From contig DKIG01000009.1 of the NCBI GenBank assembly GCA_002454165.1, forward strand, positions 1-25,268: a stretch of DNA of 25,268 nucleotides. The letters are read 5' to 3'. The notes beneath the pieces were generated by a model that saw nothing but the letters and a program-made list of their open reading frames with translations, ran no database searches and was not told the DNA's origin. Of the stretch, positions 6,925 to 15,509 are shown piece by piece. Source of the DNA: Gammaproteobacteria bacterium UBA6724. GTDB taxonomy: Bacteria; Pseudomonadota; Gammaproteobacteria; Pseudomonadales; Azotimanducaceae. Positions within the stretch are counted from its first letter, which is position 1; each line of letters starts with the position of its first letter. Both the position numbers and the translations under genes were made by a program.

Positions 6925-8166
6925 ATGAGTCAGCATATTCATCTTGATCTGGTGGGCGGCTGCTCTGGTGATATGTTTATCGGGGCAATGCTGGACAGCT
7001 TCCCGACCTTGGCGGAGGGCTTGCAGGCTCTGCTCAGGTCTGCAGGCTTCCCGGATCTGGTGCGTCTTGAACACGGGACTCAGAATGACGGCACCATCAC
7101 CGGCACCAGGTTCAGAGTTCTTGCAGACACTCATGCCCATCATCATCGTGCCTACAGTGACATTGTTGATATCCTCACCCGCTCAGCGCTTAGTGTCCCT
7201 ACCCGTGAGACCGCGCTCAGGCTGTTCAAATACATTGCCGAGGCGGAAGCCAAAGTGCATGGCAAGGCACTTGCTGAGATAGCTTTCCATGAAGTGGGTG
7301 CCTGGGATTCAATTGTAGATATTGTGCTTGCTGCGCATCTCATTCACGCTAGCGGCGTCCAGTCATGGAGCGTGTCGCGGGTACCGATTGGCAGAGGGCT
7401 CATTCATAGTGCTCACGGCGTCTTGCCTGTCCCGGCACCGGCAGTCAGCCTGCTGCTTGAAGGATTTGAAGTTTATGATGATGGTGTGGAGGGCGAACGG
7501 GTAACGCCAACCGGTGCGGCAATTCTCAAATATCTCGCGCCCACGGCTGTCATGCCGGCCGGGATGAGGCTGGAGCAAAGCGGTTATGGTTTTGGTACGA
7601 CACAATTCCCCGGTGTCCCCAATCTGCTCCGGGCAATGGTCTTCAGTAGCGTCAATCAGCAGGGAGATGAAGACTTTTGGGAAGAAGACCAGGTCACAAG
7701 ACTCAGCTTTGAGTTGGACGATCAAACACCTGAAAGTATTGCCAGGGGCCTGGACAAGATTCGGCAGCAGGAAGGCGTACTTGATGTCACCCAAACGCTA
7801 TACTGGGGCAAAAAGAATCGGCAGGGCGTTTCGGTTTCAATTCTGATGCACCCAGGCAGGGTGGATAGGGAAGTAATAGCTGCCTGTTTTTCGGAAACGA
7901 CGAGTCTCGGCATCAGGCAGGAAACCATTCGTAGAATGATCCTCCGCCGCCAGGAAGTTAGGGTGACGGTGGACAAGCACTCCTACCGGGTAAAAGTGGC
8001 AAGGCGACCGACCGGCATGACCGCCAAGGTTGAAATGGATGATCTCGCGGCCGCGGCTCTGGACCAGGCGGGCAGAGAGGCTATCCGGCGGGAAGCGGAA
8101 GCCAAGGCGATCAGACTCGTCCTGGCGGCTGCCGATGATGAACCAGGACAGGACTCAAACCCCTGA
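6925..8166 (+). CDS. larC: LarC, nickel insertion enzyme for the nickel-pincer cofactor
   Basis: LarC is the CTP-dependent cyclometallase that inserts nickel into the dithiolated pyridinium nucleotide to finish the nickel-pincer nucleotide used by LarA-type racemases. The N-terminus has the family pattern HLDLVGGCSGDMFIGAM and, near residue 70, the histidine-rich stretch HAHHHR that could bind nickel. At 413 residues it is one uninterrupted frame, unlike Lactiplantibacillus plantarum where larC1/larC2 are joined by frameshifting. ATG 6925 is preferred to GTG 6919 because GAAGG at 6913-6917 is 7 bp from the ATG but only 1 bp from the GTG. larE follows 12 bp downstream. Confidence 0.93.
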   Translation: MSQHIHLDLVGGCSGDMFIGAMLDSFPTLAEGLQALLRSAGFPDLVRLEHGTQNDGTITGTRFRVLADTHAHHHRAYSDIVDILTRSALSVPTRETALRLFKYIAEAEAKVHGKALAEIAFHEVGAWDSIVDIVLAAHLIHASGVQSWSVSRVPIGRGLIHSAHGVLPVPAPAVSLLLEGFEVYDDGVEGERVTPTGAAILKYLAPTAVMPAGMRLEQSGYGFGTTQFPGVPNLLRAMVFSSVNQQGDEDFWEEDQVTRLSFELDDQTPESIARGLDKIRQQEGVLDVTQTLYWGKKNRQGVSVSILMHPGRVDREVIAACFSETTSLGIRQETIRRMILRRQEVRVTVDKHSYRVKVARRPTGMTAKVEMDDLAAAALDQAGREAIRREAEAKAIRLVLAAADDEPGQDSNP

Positions 8167-8178
8167 CAAACAAAACCT

Positions 8179-9018
8179 ATGACAAACACCCTCAGCAAAC
8201 TGCACCAGATAGAGAGGTATTTCACCTCCCGCGAGCCTATGGCAATCGCTGTGAGTGGCGGGGTGGACAGTATGACCCTGGCGGTTGTTGCGCACAGCGT
8301 CCATCCTGATACCGAGATTTTTCATGCCCTGTCACCCGCTGTGCCTCCCCAGGCGACGACCCGTGTGCAGCAGTATGCGGGATCTAGGGGCTGGCAACTG
8401 CGGCTGATTGACGCTGACGAAATCAATGACCCGCAATATGTCGCCAATCCCGCTAATCGCTGTTACTTCTGCAAAACCAGGTTGTATGACAAGGTGTCTC
8501 GGCACACTGGACGACAAATCGCCTCCGGCACTAACCTTGATGACCTGGGCGATTATCGCCCCGGACTGGCGGCGGCGGCAGAGCATCAGGTTTGCCACCC
8601 CTGGGTGGAGATTGGGGTGGACAAGGCAGGTCTGCGTAGCATTGCCGGCGAACTTGGTTTGAAGGACTTGCAGTATTTGCCGGCTTCGCCCTGTTTGTCT
8701 AGCCGGGTCACGACAGGCATTGCCATTGATGCGGCTCTGTTACCCGTGATCAACGAAGCCGAAAACAGGATTCAAGATATGCTGGGCGAGCACCTGCTAT
8801 TGCAAGATGTTCGCTGCCGGGTGCGTGCGGAGTCTGTTGCTGTGCAACTGCAAACCCGTCATGCCCTGGACCCAGATGCCTCTTTTCTCAGACCGGTTAT
8901 CACAGCAGTCAGGGAGCTGTTTGTCGCCCGCGGCTTTGGCAAGTATGTACGCCGTGTAGTCGTTGAACCCTATGTGCGCGGCAGTGCCTTTTTGATTGAT
9001 ACTCTGCCGATAAGATGA
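8179..9018 (+). CDS. larE: LarE, sulfur transferase for the nickel-pincer cofactor
   Basis: LarE adenylates the pyridinium carboxylates with ATP and turns them into thiocarboxylates. The PP-loop SGGVDS is at 26-31. Cys172 in PCLSSR is the likely counterpart of the sacrificial cysteine of L. plantarum LarE. A further pair, Cys95 and Cys98 (CYFC), makes three conserved-looking cysteines, the pattern of LarE proteins that bind a [4Fe-4S] cluster and can act catalytically. I infer that class here from the motif only. The protein has 279 residues. The stop overlaps the larB start as ATGA. Confidence 0.93.
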   Translation: MTNTLSKLHQIERYFTSREPMAIAVSGGVDSMTLAVVAHSVHPDTEIFHALSPAVPPQATTRVQQYAGSRGWQLRLIDADEINDPQYVANPANRCYFCKTRLYDKVSRHTGRQIASGTNLDDLGDYRPGLAAAAEHQVCHPWVEIGVDKAGLRSIAGELGLKDLQYLPASPCLSSRVTTGIAIDAALLPVINEAENRIQDMLGEHLLLQDVRCRVRAESVAVQLQTRHALDPDASFLRPVITAVRELFVARGFGKYVRRVVVEPYVRGSAFLIDTLPIR

Positions 9019-9728
9019 CGGCTAGCAGAGAGTCTCATCAGGGCAAGACTATGGTAAAGCACCGCGATGTGAATTTGGACTTTGACCGGGAAAATCGGAC
9101 CGGGATTGCCGAGGCAATATTCTGTGAAGGGAAGAGCAGGTCTCAGTTGCATCATATCTGCGACACCATGCTTGCCAGGGGCAAGCCCATGCTGTTCACC
9201 AGGCTGGCTGAGACGCAATATCAACAGTTGGATGCGGTTGCTTCCGGTGCCATTGACTATGACCCGATTTCCCGCACCGCCTTGTATCTTGCGCCTACGC
9301 AGACTAGGGAGGTAGCACTTGCAGTCGTCACTGGCGGTAGCAGTGACACGCCAGTGGCAAGGGAGGCGGTGCGAACCCTGAACTTTTACGGCTATCAGGC
9401 ACTTGAAGTTCAGGATGTGGGTGTTGCTGGACTATGGCGGGTCACGGCGCGCCTGGATGATTTACGGGCCTGCCGGATTATCATTTGTGTTGCCGGGATG
9501 GAGGCAGCCTTGCCGACAGTTCTGGCCGGGTTGCTCCCGGCGGTGCTTATCGCCGTGCCTAGATCGGTAGGGTATGGCGTCGCCGCAGGCGGGGAAGCGG
9601 CTCTCCGCTCTCTGCTCGTTAGCTGTGCACCGGGGCTGACCGTCACCAACATTGATAATGGTTATGGCGCGGCCTGCGCCGCCTTGCGGATTCTGAACAA
9701 TTATTCAGCGACATCGTATAAAACTTGA
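9015..9728 (+). CDS. larB: LarB, nicotinate adenine dinucleotide carboxylase/hydrolase
   Basis: LarB carboxylates nicotinic acid adenine dinucleotide at C5 and hydrolyses it, the first step to the nickel-pincer nucleotide. The C-terminal half is PurE-like (AIR carboxylase fold), with AVVTGGSSDTPVA at about 103-115 and later VAGMEAALP and VPRSVGYG segments. The protein has 237 residues. ATG 9015 overlaps the larE stop by 4 bp. An internal ATG at 9051 is a possible alternative start. It ends the larC-larE-larB operon, and the next gene converges 18 bp away. No larA or larD (glycerol channel) is present in the window. Confidence 0.92.
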   Translation: MTASRESHQGKTMVKHRDVNLDFDRENRTGIAEAIFCEGKSRSQLHHICDTMLARGKPMLFTRLAETQYQQLDAVASGAIDYDPISRTALYLAPTQTREVALAVVTGGSSDTPVAREAVRTLNFYGYQALEVQDVGVAGLWRVTARLDDLRACRIIICVAGMEAALPTVLAGLLPAVLIAVPRSVGYGVAAGGEAALRSLLVSCAPGLTVTNIDNGYGAACAALRILNNYSATSYKT

Positions 9729-9746
9729 TTGCCAGGAGTGCCAGGG

Positions 9747-10643
9747 CTAGGTGACCCCGTCCCGCACCCCGCGAATAAACAGCGGTTCGGACCGCTGAGT
9801 CCCAGTATCCCGGGCAAGCTGTGCATCCAGTTCGGTGCTGGTCGCCGGGGCAAATGATTCAGCCGCCGCAATAGTTTTTGAGAGGAGGGTGGCATCGCTA
9901 CTGGTTATAAGGAACAACTGCTTGCGTCTGAGCACCCAACCTACTGCGCTGGCGATTGCTGCTTCATCGCGCAGAGGTTCGTACCAGCTAAACCTGGGAC
10001 CCGGGTCATCATCGCGCCATCGCCGACGGGCAATAGATTTGATGGTCTGCACGGCGATCTGTTTTTCTGCGCATAGAGTATAGATTTCTTCAAACTCCCT
10101 AGCATAGGTAGGCTCCTGCATCAGAGTATAGTTGTAGGGTAGTAGTACCGATGCGAAGTCGTATTGGGCAAGGCTCTTCAGGTGCATTTCCGCAATCCTG
10201 GTGCCATGCCCGGTGACGCCAATACACCGAACTAGCCCTTCTTCTTTAGCCCGAAGGGCTGCTTCAAGAGCACCGCCGGCAGCCATGACCGTCGCCCGCT
10301 CAGCGTCCTGAGCAAGGTTGTGGAACTGGATCATATCAAGTTGCTCAATATCCATGCGTCTCAGAGATGTCTCAATACTTCGCCTGGCAGCGTCTGCATC
10401 TCTGTCCCCTGTCTTGGTGGCAAGGAATACCTCATCCCTATGGTCTTCAAGAAATGGTTTGAGGCGCAGTTCCGCATCGCCGTAATTTGCGGCAACATCC
10501 AGGTGGTTGATACCGGCTGTCAGGATCATGTCAAGCACAGTGTCGGCCTTTTCCTGACGCATGCCACCCAGTGCCGCCGCGCCGAAGATGATGCGGGTGC
10601 TCTCGTGTCCAGTCTTGCCAAAGGCTAGGGTGGGGAGCATCAA
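9747..10643 (-). CDS. Cytoplasmic aldo/keto reductase
   Basis: This 298-residue NAD(P)H-dependent oxidoreductase has a visible tetrad of Asp49, Tyr54, Lys77 and His108. It lacks the Tat signal and cysteine tail of the reductase at 87-1316 and is only distantly similar to it. Its start overlaps the stop of the upstream hydrolase gene by 4 bp (ATGA read on the minus strand), so the two are probably co-translated. It converges on larB, leaving an 18-bp gap. The substrate cannot be told from the sequence. The family also includes dehydrogenases of sugars and galactose-type lactones. Confidence 0.87.
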   Translation of the reverse strand: MMLPTLAFGKTGHESTRIIFGAAALGGMRQEKADTVLDMILTAGINHLDVAANYGDAELRLKPFLEDHRDEVFLATKTGDRDADAARRSIETSLRRMDIEQLDMIQFHNLAQDAERATVMAAGGALEAALRAKEEGLVRCIGVTGHGTRIAEMHLKSLAQYDFASVLLPYNYTLMQEPTYAREFEEIYTLCAEKQIAVQTIKSIARRRWRDDDPGPRFSWYEPLRDEAAIASAVGWVLRRKQLFLITSSDATLLSKTIAAAESFAPATSTELDAQLARDTGTQRSEPLFIRGVRDGVT

Positions 10644-11689
10644 CTTACTCCAGTGGTTAGGGTTTTCTGCTCGGCATCTATGGACTCAATTTGGCGGTCT
10701 GCTCCAGAGGCCAGTGATTCAATGAAGTCGGCACAGACAGCTACGCACCAGTCAAGGCGTTGCGGAGCAGTGATATCGCCGACAAATACATGTTGCGGTA
10801 TTGCTGCATCTATCTCAACCCGATGCAAGCGTTTTGTCTTTGCGCCCCATGCCTGATGAAATGCAAGGATGGCGTCAGTGTCCACAGTCGGGTCGCCCTT
10901 CATATAGAGGGTTGCCAGGGGTATATCGGCGGTCTTGTCGCACTGGCGGTTGGTCCAGTCAAGCACCTTCTGCATCTCAATCACGGCCTGGGTTGGATAA
11001 CGGTTGGTCCAGTAGGTGTTGGCGAGATCGTCCCCTGGTGTTTCTCCTTGCTCCTGCCCCGCTTCTCCTTGTTCCCGTCCCACCACCCAGGGCACCCAGT
11101 ATCTTGCCCAGGGCAGAGTGAGAATGAATGCGCTTCGCCTGCGAATTTTGAAATTTGGTGACAGGAAGATCAGCGCGAGAAGTTGTTCCCGGTCAGGCAG
11201 TGCTTGTGCCAGCCACAAGGAGAGGGGTGCGCCGGTGGAAGTCGCAATAAAAATCACCCTGCGTCCCAGTTTGGATGCTATCTCCCAGCCATTCACCATA
11301 GTCTCTAGCCAGGCTTCGGCGGAGACTTCCATCCCGCCAGTGTCAAGCCCGTGACCAGCAAGCCGCAGATAAACTAGATTAGCCCCGAATCTGGCAGCGA
11401 TTCTATCCGTCATGGGGGCTGTTTCCTGTCGGCTGGCAGAGAAGCCGTGCACATAAACAAGACAGAGGTCGGTCATAGCCGGTTCGTTTGCCCAGATAAT
11501 TGTTGCTTCGGTCCCGTCAATTAGGTGCGGGACACTTCTTTCCTGCTCCTGCAACCAGACTTCAATCTCCCCTGGACAAAGCTGAGGCGGGACCCTAGTG
11601 TCTGGTAGGGCAGGATTCAGGGTAGGACGGGGTCCACACAGGAAGAGGACCACCAGAATGGCTAGCATCACTGCGACCATGAGCATCAT
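10640..11689 (-). CDS. Membrane-anchored alpha/beta hydrolase
   Basis: This 349-residue protein starts with a hydrophobic segment (residues about 1-18), probably an uncleaved anchor that leaves the enzyme outside the cytoplasm. The alpha/beta-hydrolase fold shows His81-Gly82 (oxyanion region), the nucleophile Ser151 in ATSTGAP, a later acidic segment KGDPTVD and a C-terminal PQHVF with the probable catalytic His. It resembles carboxylesterases or thioesterases more than lipases, with no firm substrate. A duplicated 7-residue stretch, REQGEAG/QEQGETP, sits in a likely loop and comes from a 21-bp tandem repeat. It is first in a two-gene operon with the aldo/keto reductase. Confidence 0.83.
   Translation of the reverse strand: MMLMVAVMLAILVVLFLCGPRPTLNPALPDTRVPPQLCPGEIEVWLQEQERSVPHLIDGTEATIIWANEPAMTDLCLVYVHGFSASRQETAPMTDRIAARFGANLVYLRLAGHGLDTGGMEVSAEAWLETMVNGWEIASKLGRRVIFIATSTGAPLSLWLAQALPDREQLLALIFLSPNFKIRRRSAFILTLPWARYWVPWVVGREQGEAGQEQGETPGDDLANTYWTNRYPTQAVIEMQKVLDWTNRQCDKTADIPLATLYMKGDPTVDTDAILAFHQAWGAKTKRLHRVEIDAAIPQHVFVGDITAPQRLDWCVAVCADFIESLASGADRQIESIDAEQKTLTTGVS
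11042..11083 (-). repeat. 21-bp tandem duplication inside the hydrolase gene
   Basis: Two diverged 21-bp units start with TTCTCCTTG at 11042 and 11063 and encode the EQGE-containing heptads. The unit length keeps the reading frame. Confidence 0.7.
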
Positions 11690-11812
11690 AAAACCGACTC
11701 CATGCCTGCGACATCATGATGCGGCGAGGGCGTAAAACATAGTGGCATTGGCAAGTTAAAAAGCATCATCAAACTAAGATTCATTATTCCAATAGGGATG
11801 ATTGTGTATTAC

Positions 11813-11838
11813 AATGGCACGCCAGGCCTGGTGCCATT
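11813..11838. other. Near-perfect palindrome upstream of smc
   Basis: AATGGCA (11813-11819) pairs with TGCCATT (11832-11838), and CCAGG pairs with CCTGG in between, with only a 2-base CG bulge. It lies 52 bp before the smc start and upstream of the divergent hydrolase. It could be an operator or a transcript hairpin. No T-run follows, so it is not a clear terminator. Confidence 0.5.
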
Positions 11839-11889
11839 AATTAAACCCACCGGGATGTTGACACCAGTGCTTTGGAGAAGGGAGAGTGT

Positions 11890-14800
11890 ATGCGACTGCA
11901 AGCAATCAAGCTCGCCGGTTTCAAATCATTTGTAGATCCTACAACAGTCCCCTTCCCCTCTAATCTTTGTGCCGTAGTTGGTCCCAATGGTTGCGGCAAA
12001 TCAAACATTATAGACGCCGTCAGGTGGGTCATGGGCGAATCTTCCGCCAAGACGCTACGCGGCGAATCCATGTCCGATGTCATCTTCAACGGCTCCAACA
12101 GCCGCAAGCCGGTGGGTCAGGCAAGCGTTGAATTGCTGTTCGACAATGCCGAGGGACGACTCACCGGTGAGTATGCTGCCTACAATGAAATATCTATCAG
12201 ACGCCAGGTGTCCCGTGACGGCCAGTCTAATTATTATCTGAACAAACAAAAGTGCCGGCGCAAGGACATCACTGACATCTTCCTCGGTACAGGTCTGGGA
12301 TCAAGGAGTTATTCCATCATTGAACAAGGCATGATCAGCGATATGGTTGAGGCGAAACCAGATGAGCTGAGGGGCTATCTTGAAGAAGCCGCTGCCATCT
12401 CAAAATACAAGGAACGCCGGCGGGAAACGGAAAGGCGCATCAGTCACACCAGAGATAATCTGGATCGGCTTAACGATCTGCGCGAGGAACTGGCGCGGCA
12501 GATATCGCACCTTGAACGCCAAGCAAAGGCCGCTGGGAAATACCAGGAGCTGAGAGCGGAAGAGTTGCAACTCAGAGCTGAGTCCCAGGGTTTGAGGTGG
12601 AATCGGCTGACCGAGGATATCAATGTCCAGGACAAGCAAATCAGCCGTCTGCAAGTTGAGCAGGAGGCTCATAGTGCTGAGCAGCGGCGTATTGATGCGG
12701 ACATAGAAGCCCAACGTGCCCAGTTAGTTGATCTCTCAGAGGCGCTGAACGAGGTACAAAAACGCTTTTATGACCAGGGCGCCGAGATAGCACGGATTGA
12801 GGACAAGATTCGCTACCAGAAGGAGAGAAGCCAGCAGCAGGACCAGGATCTCAAACAGGTCAGGGAGAATTGGCGCAAGTTGCGTGCTGACCTTGACACT
12901 GATGAACAAGAACTAGTCAGGCTAGGCGCCGAACTGGCGGCGGCAGACCCCAAGCAGGTAGAAATGCAGCGACTTGAACAGGCTTCCGACGAGCAATTGC
13001 TGAATCTTGAACAGGCCATGCAAAGTTGGCAGGGACAGTGGGATCAGTTCAATCAAGTGGCAGCAGAAACCAGGCAGGCTGTTGAAGTCCAGCAATCAAG
13101 CATTGAGCATCTTGAAGAATCAATCCGGCGGCTAAGGGACCGGATTGAGGGCTTCCAGACCCAGGTCACAGATCTGTCGGAGGACAGAGTCAAGGAAGAA
13201 GTCTCGCCTCTGGAGGAGATGCTAAACGTCCAGGAGACTCAGCTTGAACGCATCACCGCGGAACTGGTGGAGCTGACGGGAAGCATTGAACAGCAGCGTG
13301 AACAAAACACTCAGTTGACGACCCGACTGGATAAAAAAAGAAGTGAACTCCAGGGTGCGAAGGGTCGCCAGGCATCTCTTGTCACCTTGCAACAGGCGGC
13401 ACTTGGGCAGCAGGATGATGTTGAAGTGAGTTGGTTGGAACGGCAGGGTCTGGGAGATAAGAGCAGACTGGCAGAAAAAATCCAGGTTGAGGATGGCTGG
13501 CAGTTGGCAGTAGAACTTATCTTGGGTGACAGGCTACAAGCCGTCTGCATTGATGACATTGATACCCTAGCAACACTTCTGGATGACTTTGACGAGGGAC
13601 ATCTGCATTTCGTCGCGGGAAAGGCCGTCGCGGGAAAGGCGCCCGGCAAAACCCCTGCCGATGATATGAATGGCAATGATAGTGTTGCCGAGTTGCTGCT
13701 CACGAAAATTCATAGCGACGCTGACCTGGCACCGCTGTTGCAGGAAGTGTTACAGGGAGTGTATATCGCCGATAACCTCCACGATGCCATGTCTTTGCGG
13801 TCCCGGATCAGTAGCGGTGATTCAGTGGTCACCCGCGGCGGCTTGTGGATGGGTGTAAACTGGCTGAGGGTGACCAGAGACAAGGACCTGTCCGCCGGGG
13901 TGATCAAACGACAGGAAGAACTTGGTTGCCTTGCCGATAACATAGCGGTGCTGGAGCAGGAGATACTTGGTTTGACCAGCGAACTGGACACAGGGCGAGC
14001 GGCTCTGACCCAGGCCGAAGCGGACCGCGAAGCCCAGCAGGCTCGCTTCTCCGAACAACAAGGTGCGCTGAGTGAGACCCAGGCGCAGTTGAGTGCGAAG
14101 CAGGTGCAAGCCGAACAAATCCAAAATGATCTGGAGCGTGCCAACCAGGAAATCCGGGAAGGCGGTATGCAATTGGTAGCGGACGAACAGTCCCTCAAGG
14201 CGTCTCGGTGTGAATTAGACACTGCCCGGGGCAAGATGGAAGCCCATACCCAGGAGCGGGAATCCTTGACAAAAGAACGTGATGTCATCGGTGCGCAACT
14301 TGATGAAGCGCGTTCAAAAGCCAAAACAGACAAGGCGCGCGCCCATGAGTTGGCACTTCATATCCAATCTTTGAATTCGAAAATCACTTCAACTCAGCAA
14401 GCGATGGAAAGACTTGCAGAGCAGGAGACAATGCTCTTTAGCCAGAAGGAAAGCCTGGAAGCCGATATTAAGAACAGTGAAGTACCGCACACCCTGTTAC
14501 AGGCTGAACTCGCGACTCATCTTGAGCGTCGGCTGGAAGTTGAAAACGAATTGTCGGGTCTGAGGCACAAGATTGAAGGTGTGGAGCAGCAGGTCAGGGA
14601 ACTGGAACAAACGCTTGCCGGCGTCCAGGAGCAGATTGAAGGAATACGTGAGCGGGTGGAAACAGTAAGGTTGACCCGGCAGGAAATTGAAGTGCGGCGG
14701 ACGACCGTTGAAGAGCGATTGTCTGAATATTCCTCAGAGGAGGGTGCCCTGGAAAAGGTACTCGCCAGCCTGCCCGAAGCAGCTGATGAGACAGCCTGGG

Positions 14801-15453
14801 AGGAGAAGTTAACGCGAATCGGTAATCGCATTCAACGGCTGGGTGCTATCAACCTTGCTGCTATTGATGAGTTTGAGACCCAGTCTGAGCGCAAACAATA
14901 TCTTGATGCCCAGAATGAGGATCTTGAGAAGGCGTTGGCGACACTTGAGCAGGCAATACGTAAGATTGATGTTGAGACAAGGACCCGATTTAAGGAAACC
15001 TTCGACAAGGTGAATATCAAACTTCAGCAGTTGTTTCCGAAATTATTTGGTGGCGGCCACGCCTATCTTGAAATGACTGGTGAAGATTTGCTGGATACCG
15101 GGGTCAGCATCATGGCGCGTCCCCCGGGGAAAAGGAATAGCAGTATTCATCTCTTGTCTGGTGGGGAAAAGGCACTAACCGCCATAGCCTTGGTCTTTTC
15201 TATATTCAGTCTTAACCCGGCACCCTTCTGCTTCCTGGACGAGGTTGATGCATCGCTTGATGACACCAACCTGGCCCGCTATGTCACCCTGGTGAAGGAA
15301 ATGTCCAGAAGTGTCCAGTTCATTTATATTACGCACAGCAAGATTACGATGGAGGCGGGCGAGCAGTTGATGGGGGTTACCATGCACGAACCGGGAGTGT
15401 CTAGACTGGTGTCTGTTGATGTTGAAGAAGCCGTTGCTATGGTAGCAGTCTAG
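11890..15453 (+). CDS. smc: Smc, chromosome condensation ATPase
   Basis: Smc is the long coiled-coil ATPase of bacterial condensin that organises and helps segregate the chromosome. At 1,187 residues it has the full family plan: Walker A GPNGCGKS at 31-38, a long coiled coil rich in Glu, Gln and Leu, a hinge near 515-660, a second coil, the signature LSGGEKA at about 1089-1095, and Walker B FLDEVDASLDD with Asp1117/Glu1118. ATG 11890 is preferred over an upstream TTG at 11872 because GAAGGGAGA precedes it and the protein then begins MRLQAIKLAGFKSF, as usual. A 15-bp in-frame duplication lies in the hinge. No scpA/scpB is seen. zipA and ligA follow, as in many gammaproteobacteria. Confidence 0.97.
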   Translation: MRLQAIKLAGFKSFVDPTTVPFPSNLCAVVGPNGCGKSNIIDAVRWVMGESSAKTLRGESMSDVIFNGSNSRKPVGQASVELLFDNAEGRLTGEYAAYNEISIRRQVSRDGQSNYYLNKQKCRRKDITDIFLGTGLGSRSYSIIEQGMISDMVEAKPDELRGYLEEAAAISKYKERRRETERRISHTRDNLDRLNDLREELARQISHLERQAKAAGKYQELRAEELQLRAESQGLRWNRLTEDINVQDKQISRLQVEQEAHSAEQRRIDADIEAQRAQLVDLSEALNEVQKRFYDQGAEIARIEDKIRYQKERSQQQDQDLKQVRENWRKLRADLDTDEQELVRLGAELAAADPKQVEMQRLEQASDEQLLNLEQAMQSWQGQWDQFNQVAAETRQAVEVQQSSIEHLEESIRRLRDRIEGFQTQVTDLSEDRVKEEVSPLEEMLNVQETQLERITAELVELTGSIEQQREQNTQLTTRLDKKRSELQGAKGRQASLVTLQQAALGQQDDVEVSWLERQGLGDKSRLAEKIQVEDGWQLAVELILGDRLQAVCIDDIDTLATLLDDFDEGHLHFVAGKAVAGKAPGKTPADDMNGNDSVAELLLTKIHSDADLAPLLQEVLQGVYIADNLHDAMSLRSRISSGDSVVTRGGLWMGVNWLRVTRDKDLSAGVIKRQEELGCLADNIAVLEQEILGLTSELDTGRAALTQAEADREAQQARFSEQQGALSETQAQLSAKQVQAEQIQNDLERANQEIREGGMQLVADEQSLKASRCELDTARGKMEAHTQERESLTKERDVIGAQLDEARSKAKTDKARAHELALHIQSLNSKITSTQQAMERLAEQETMLFSQKESLEADIKNSEVPHTLLQAELATHLERRLEVENELSGLRHKIEGVEQQVRELEQTLAGVQEQIEGIRERVETVRLTRQEIEVRRTTVEERLSEYSSEEGALEKVLASLPEAADETAWEEKLTRIGNRIQRLGAINLAAIDEFETQSERKQYLDAQNEDLEKALATLEQAIRKIDVETRTRFKETFDKVNIKLQQLFPKLFGGGHAYLEMTGEDLLDTGVSIMARPPGKRNSSIHLLSGGEKALTAIALVFSIFSLNPAPFCFLDEVDASLDDTNLARYVTLVKEMSRSVQFIYITHSKITMEAGEQLMGVTMHEPGVSRLVSVDVEEAVAMVAV
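13612..13641 (+). repeat. 15-bp tandem duplication in the smc hinge
   Basis: GTCGCGGGAAAGGCC is followed directly by GTCGCGGGAAAGGCG and encodes VAGKA twice. The single base difference points to a recent in-frame duplication in a probable hinge loop. Confidence 0.9.
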
Positions 15454-15509
15454 GCGTAACACTGAAGACCCATCTGCGCAGAGACAAGGTTGCTAAAAGA
15501 GAAATTGCT

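Noticed and set aside
10653..11354. Plus-strand frames of 67-133 codons opposite the hydrolase
   Set aside because: They lack recognisable domains or ribosome sites; the minus strand has a complete alpha/beta hydrolase with catalytic motifs.
13311..14333. Long minus-strand serine-rich frames opposite smc
   Set aside because: They are antisense shadows of the coiled-coil codons; the plus strand encodes an intact Smc.
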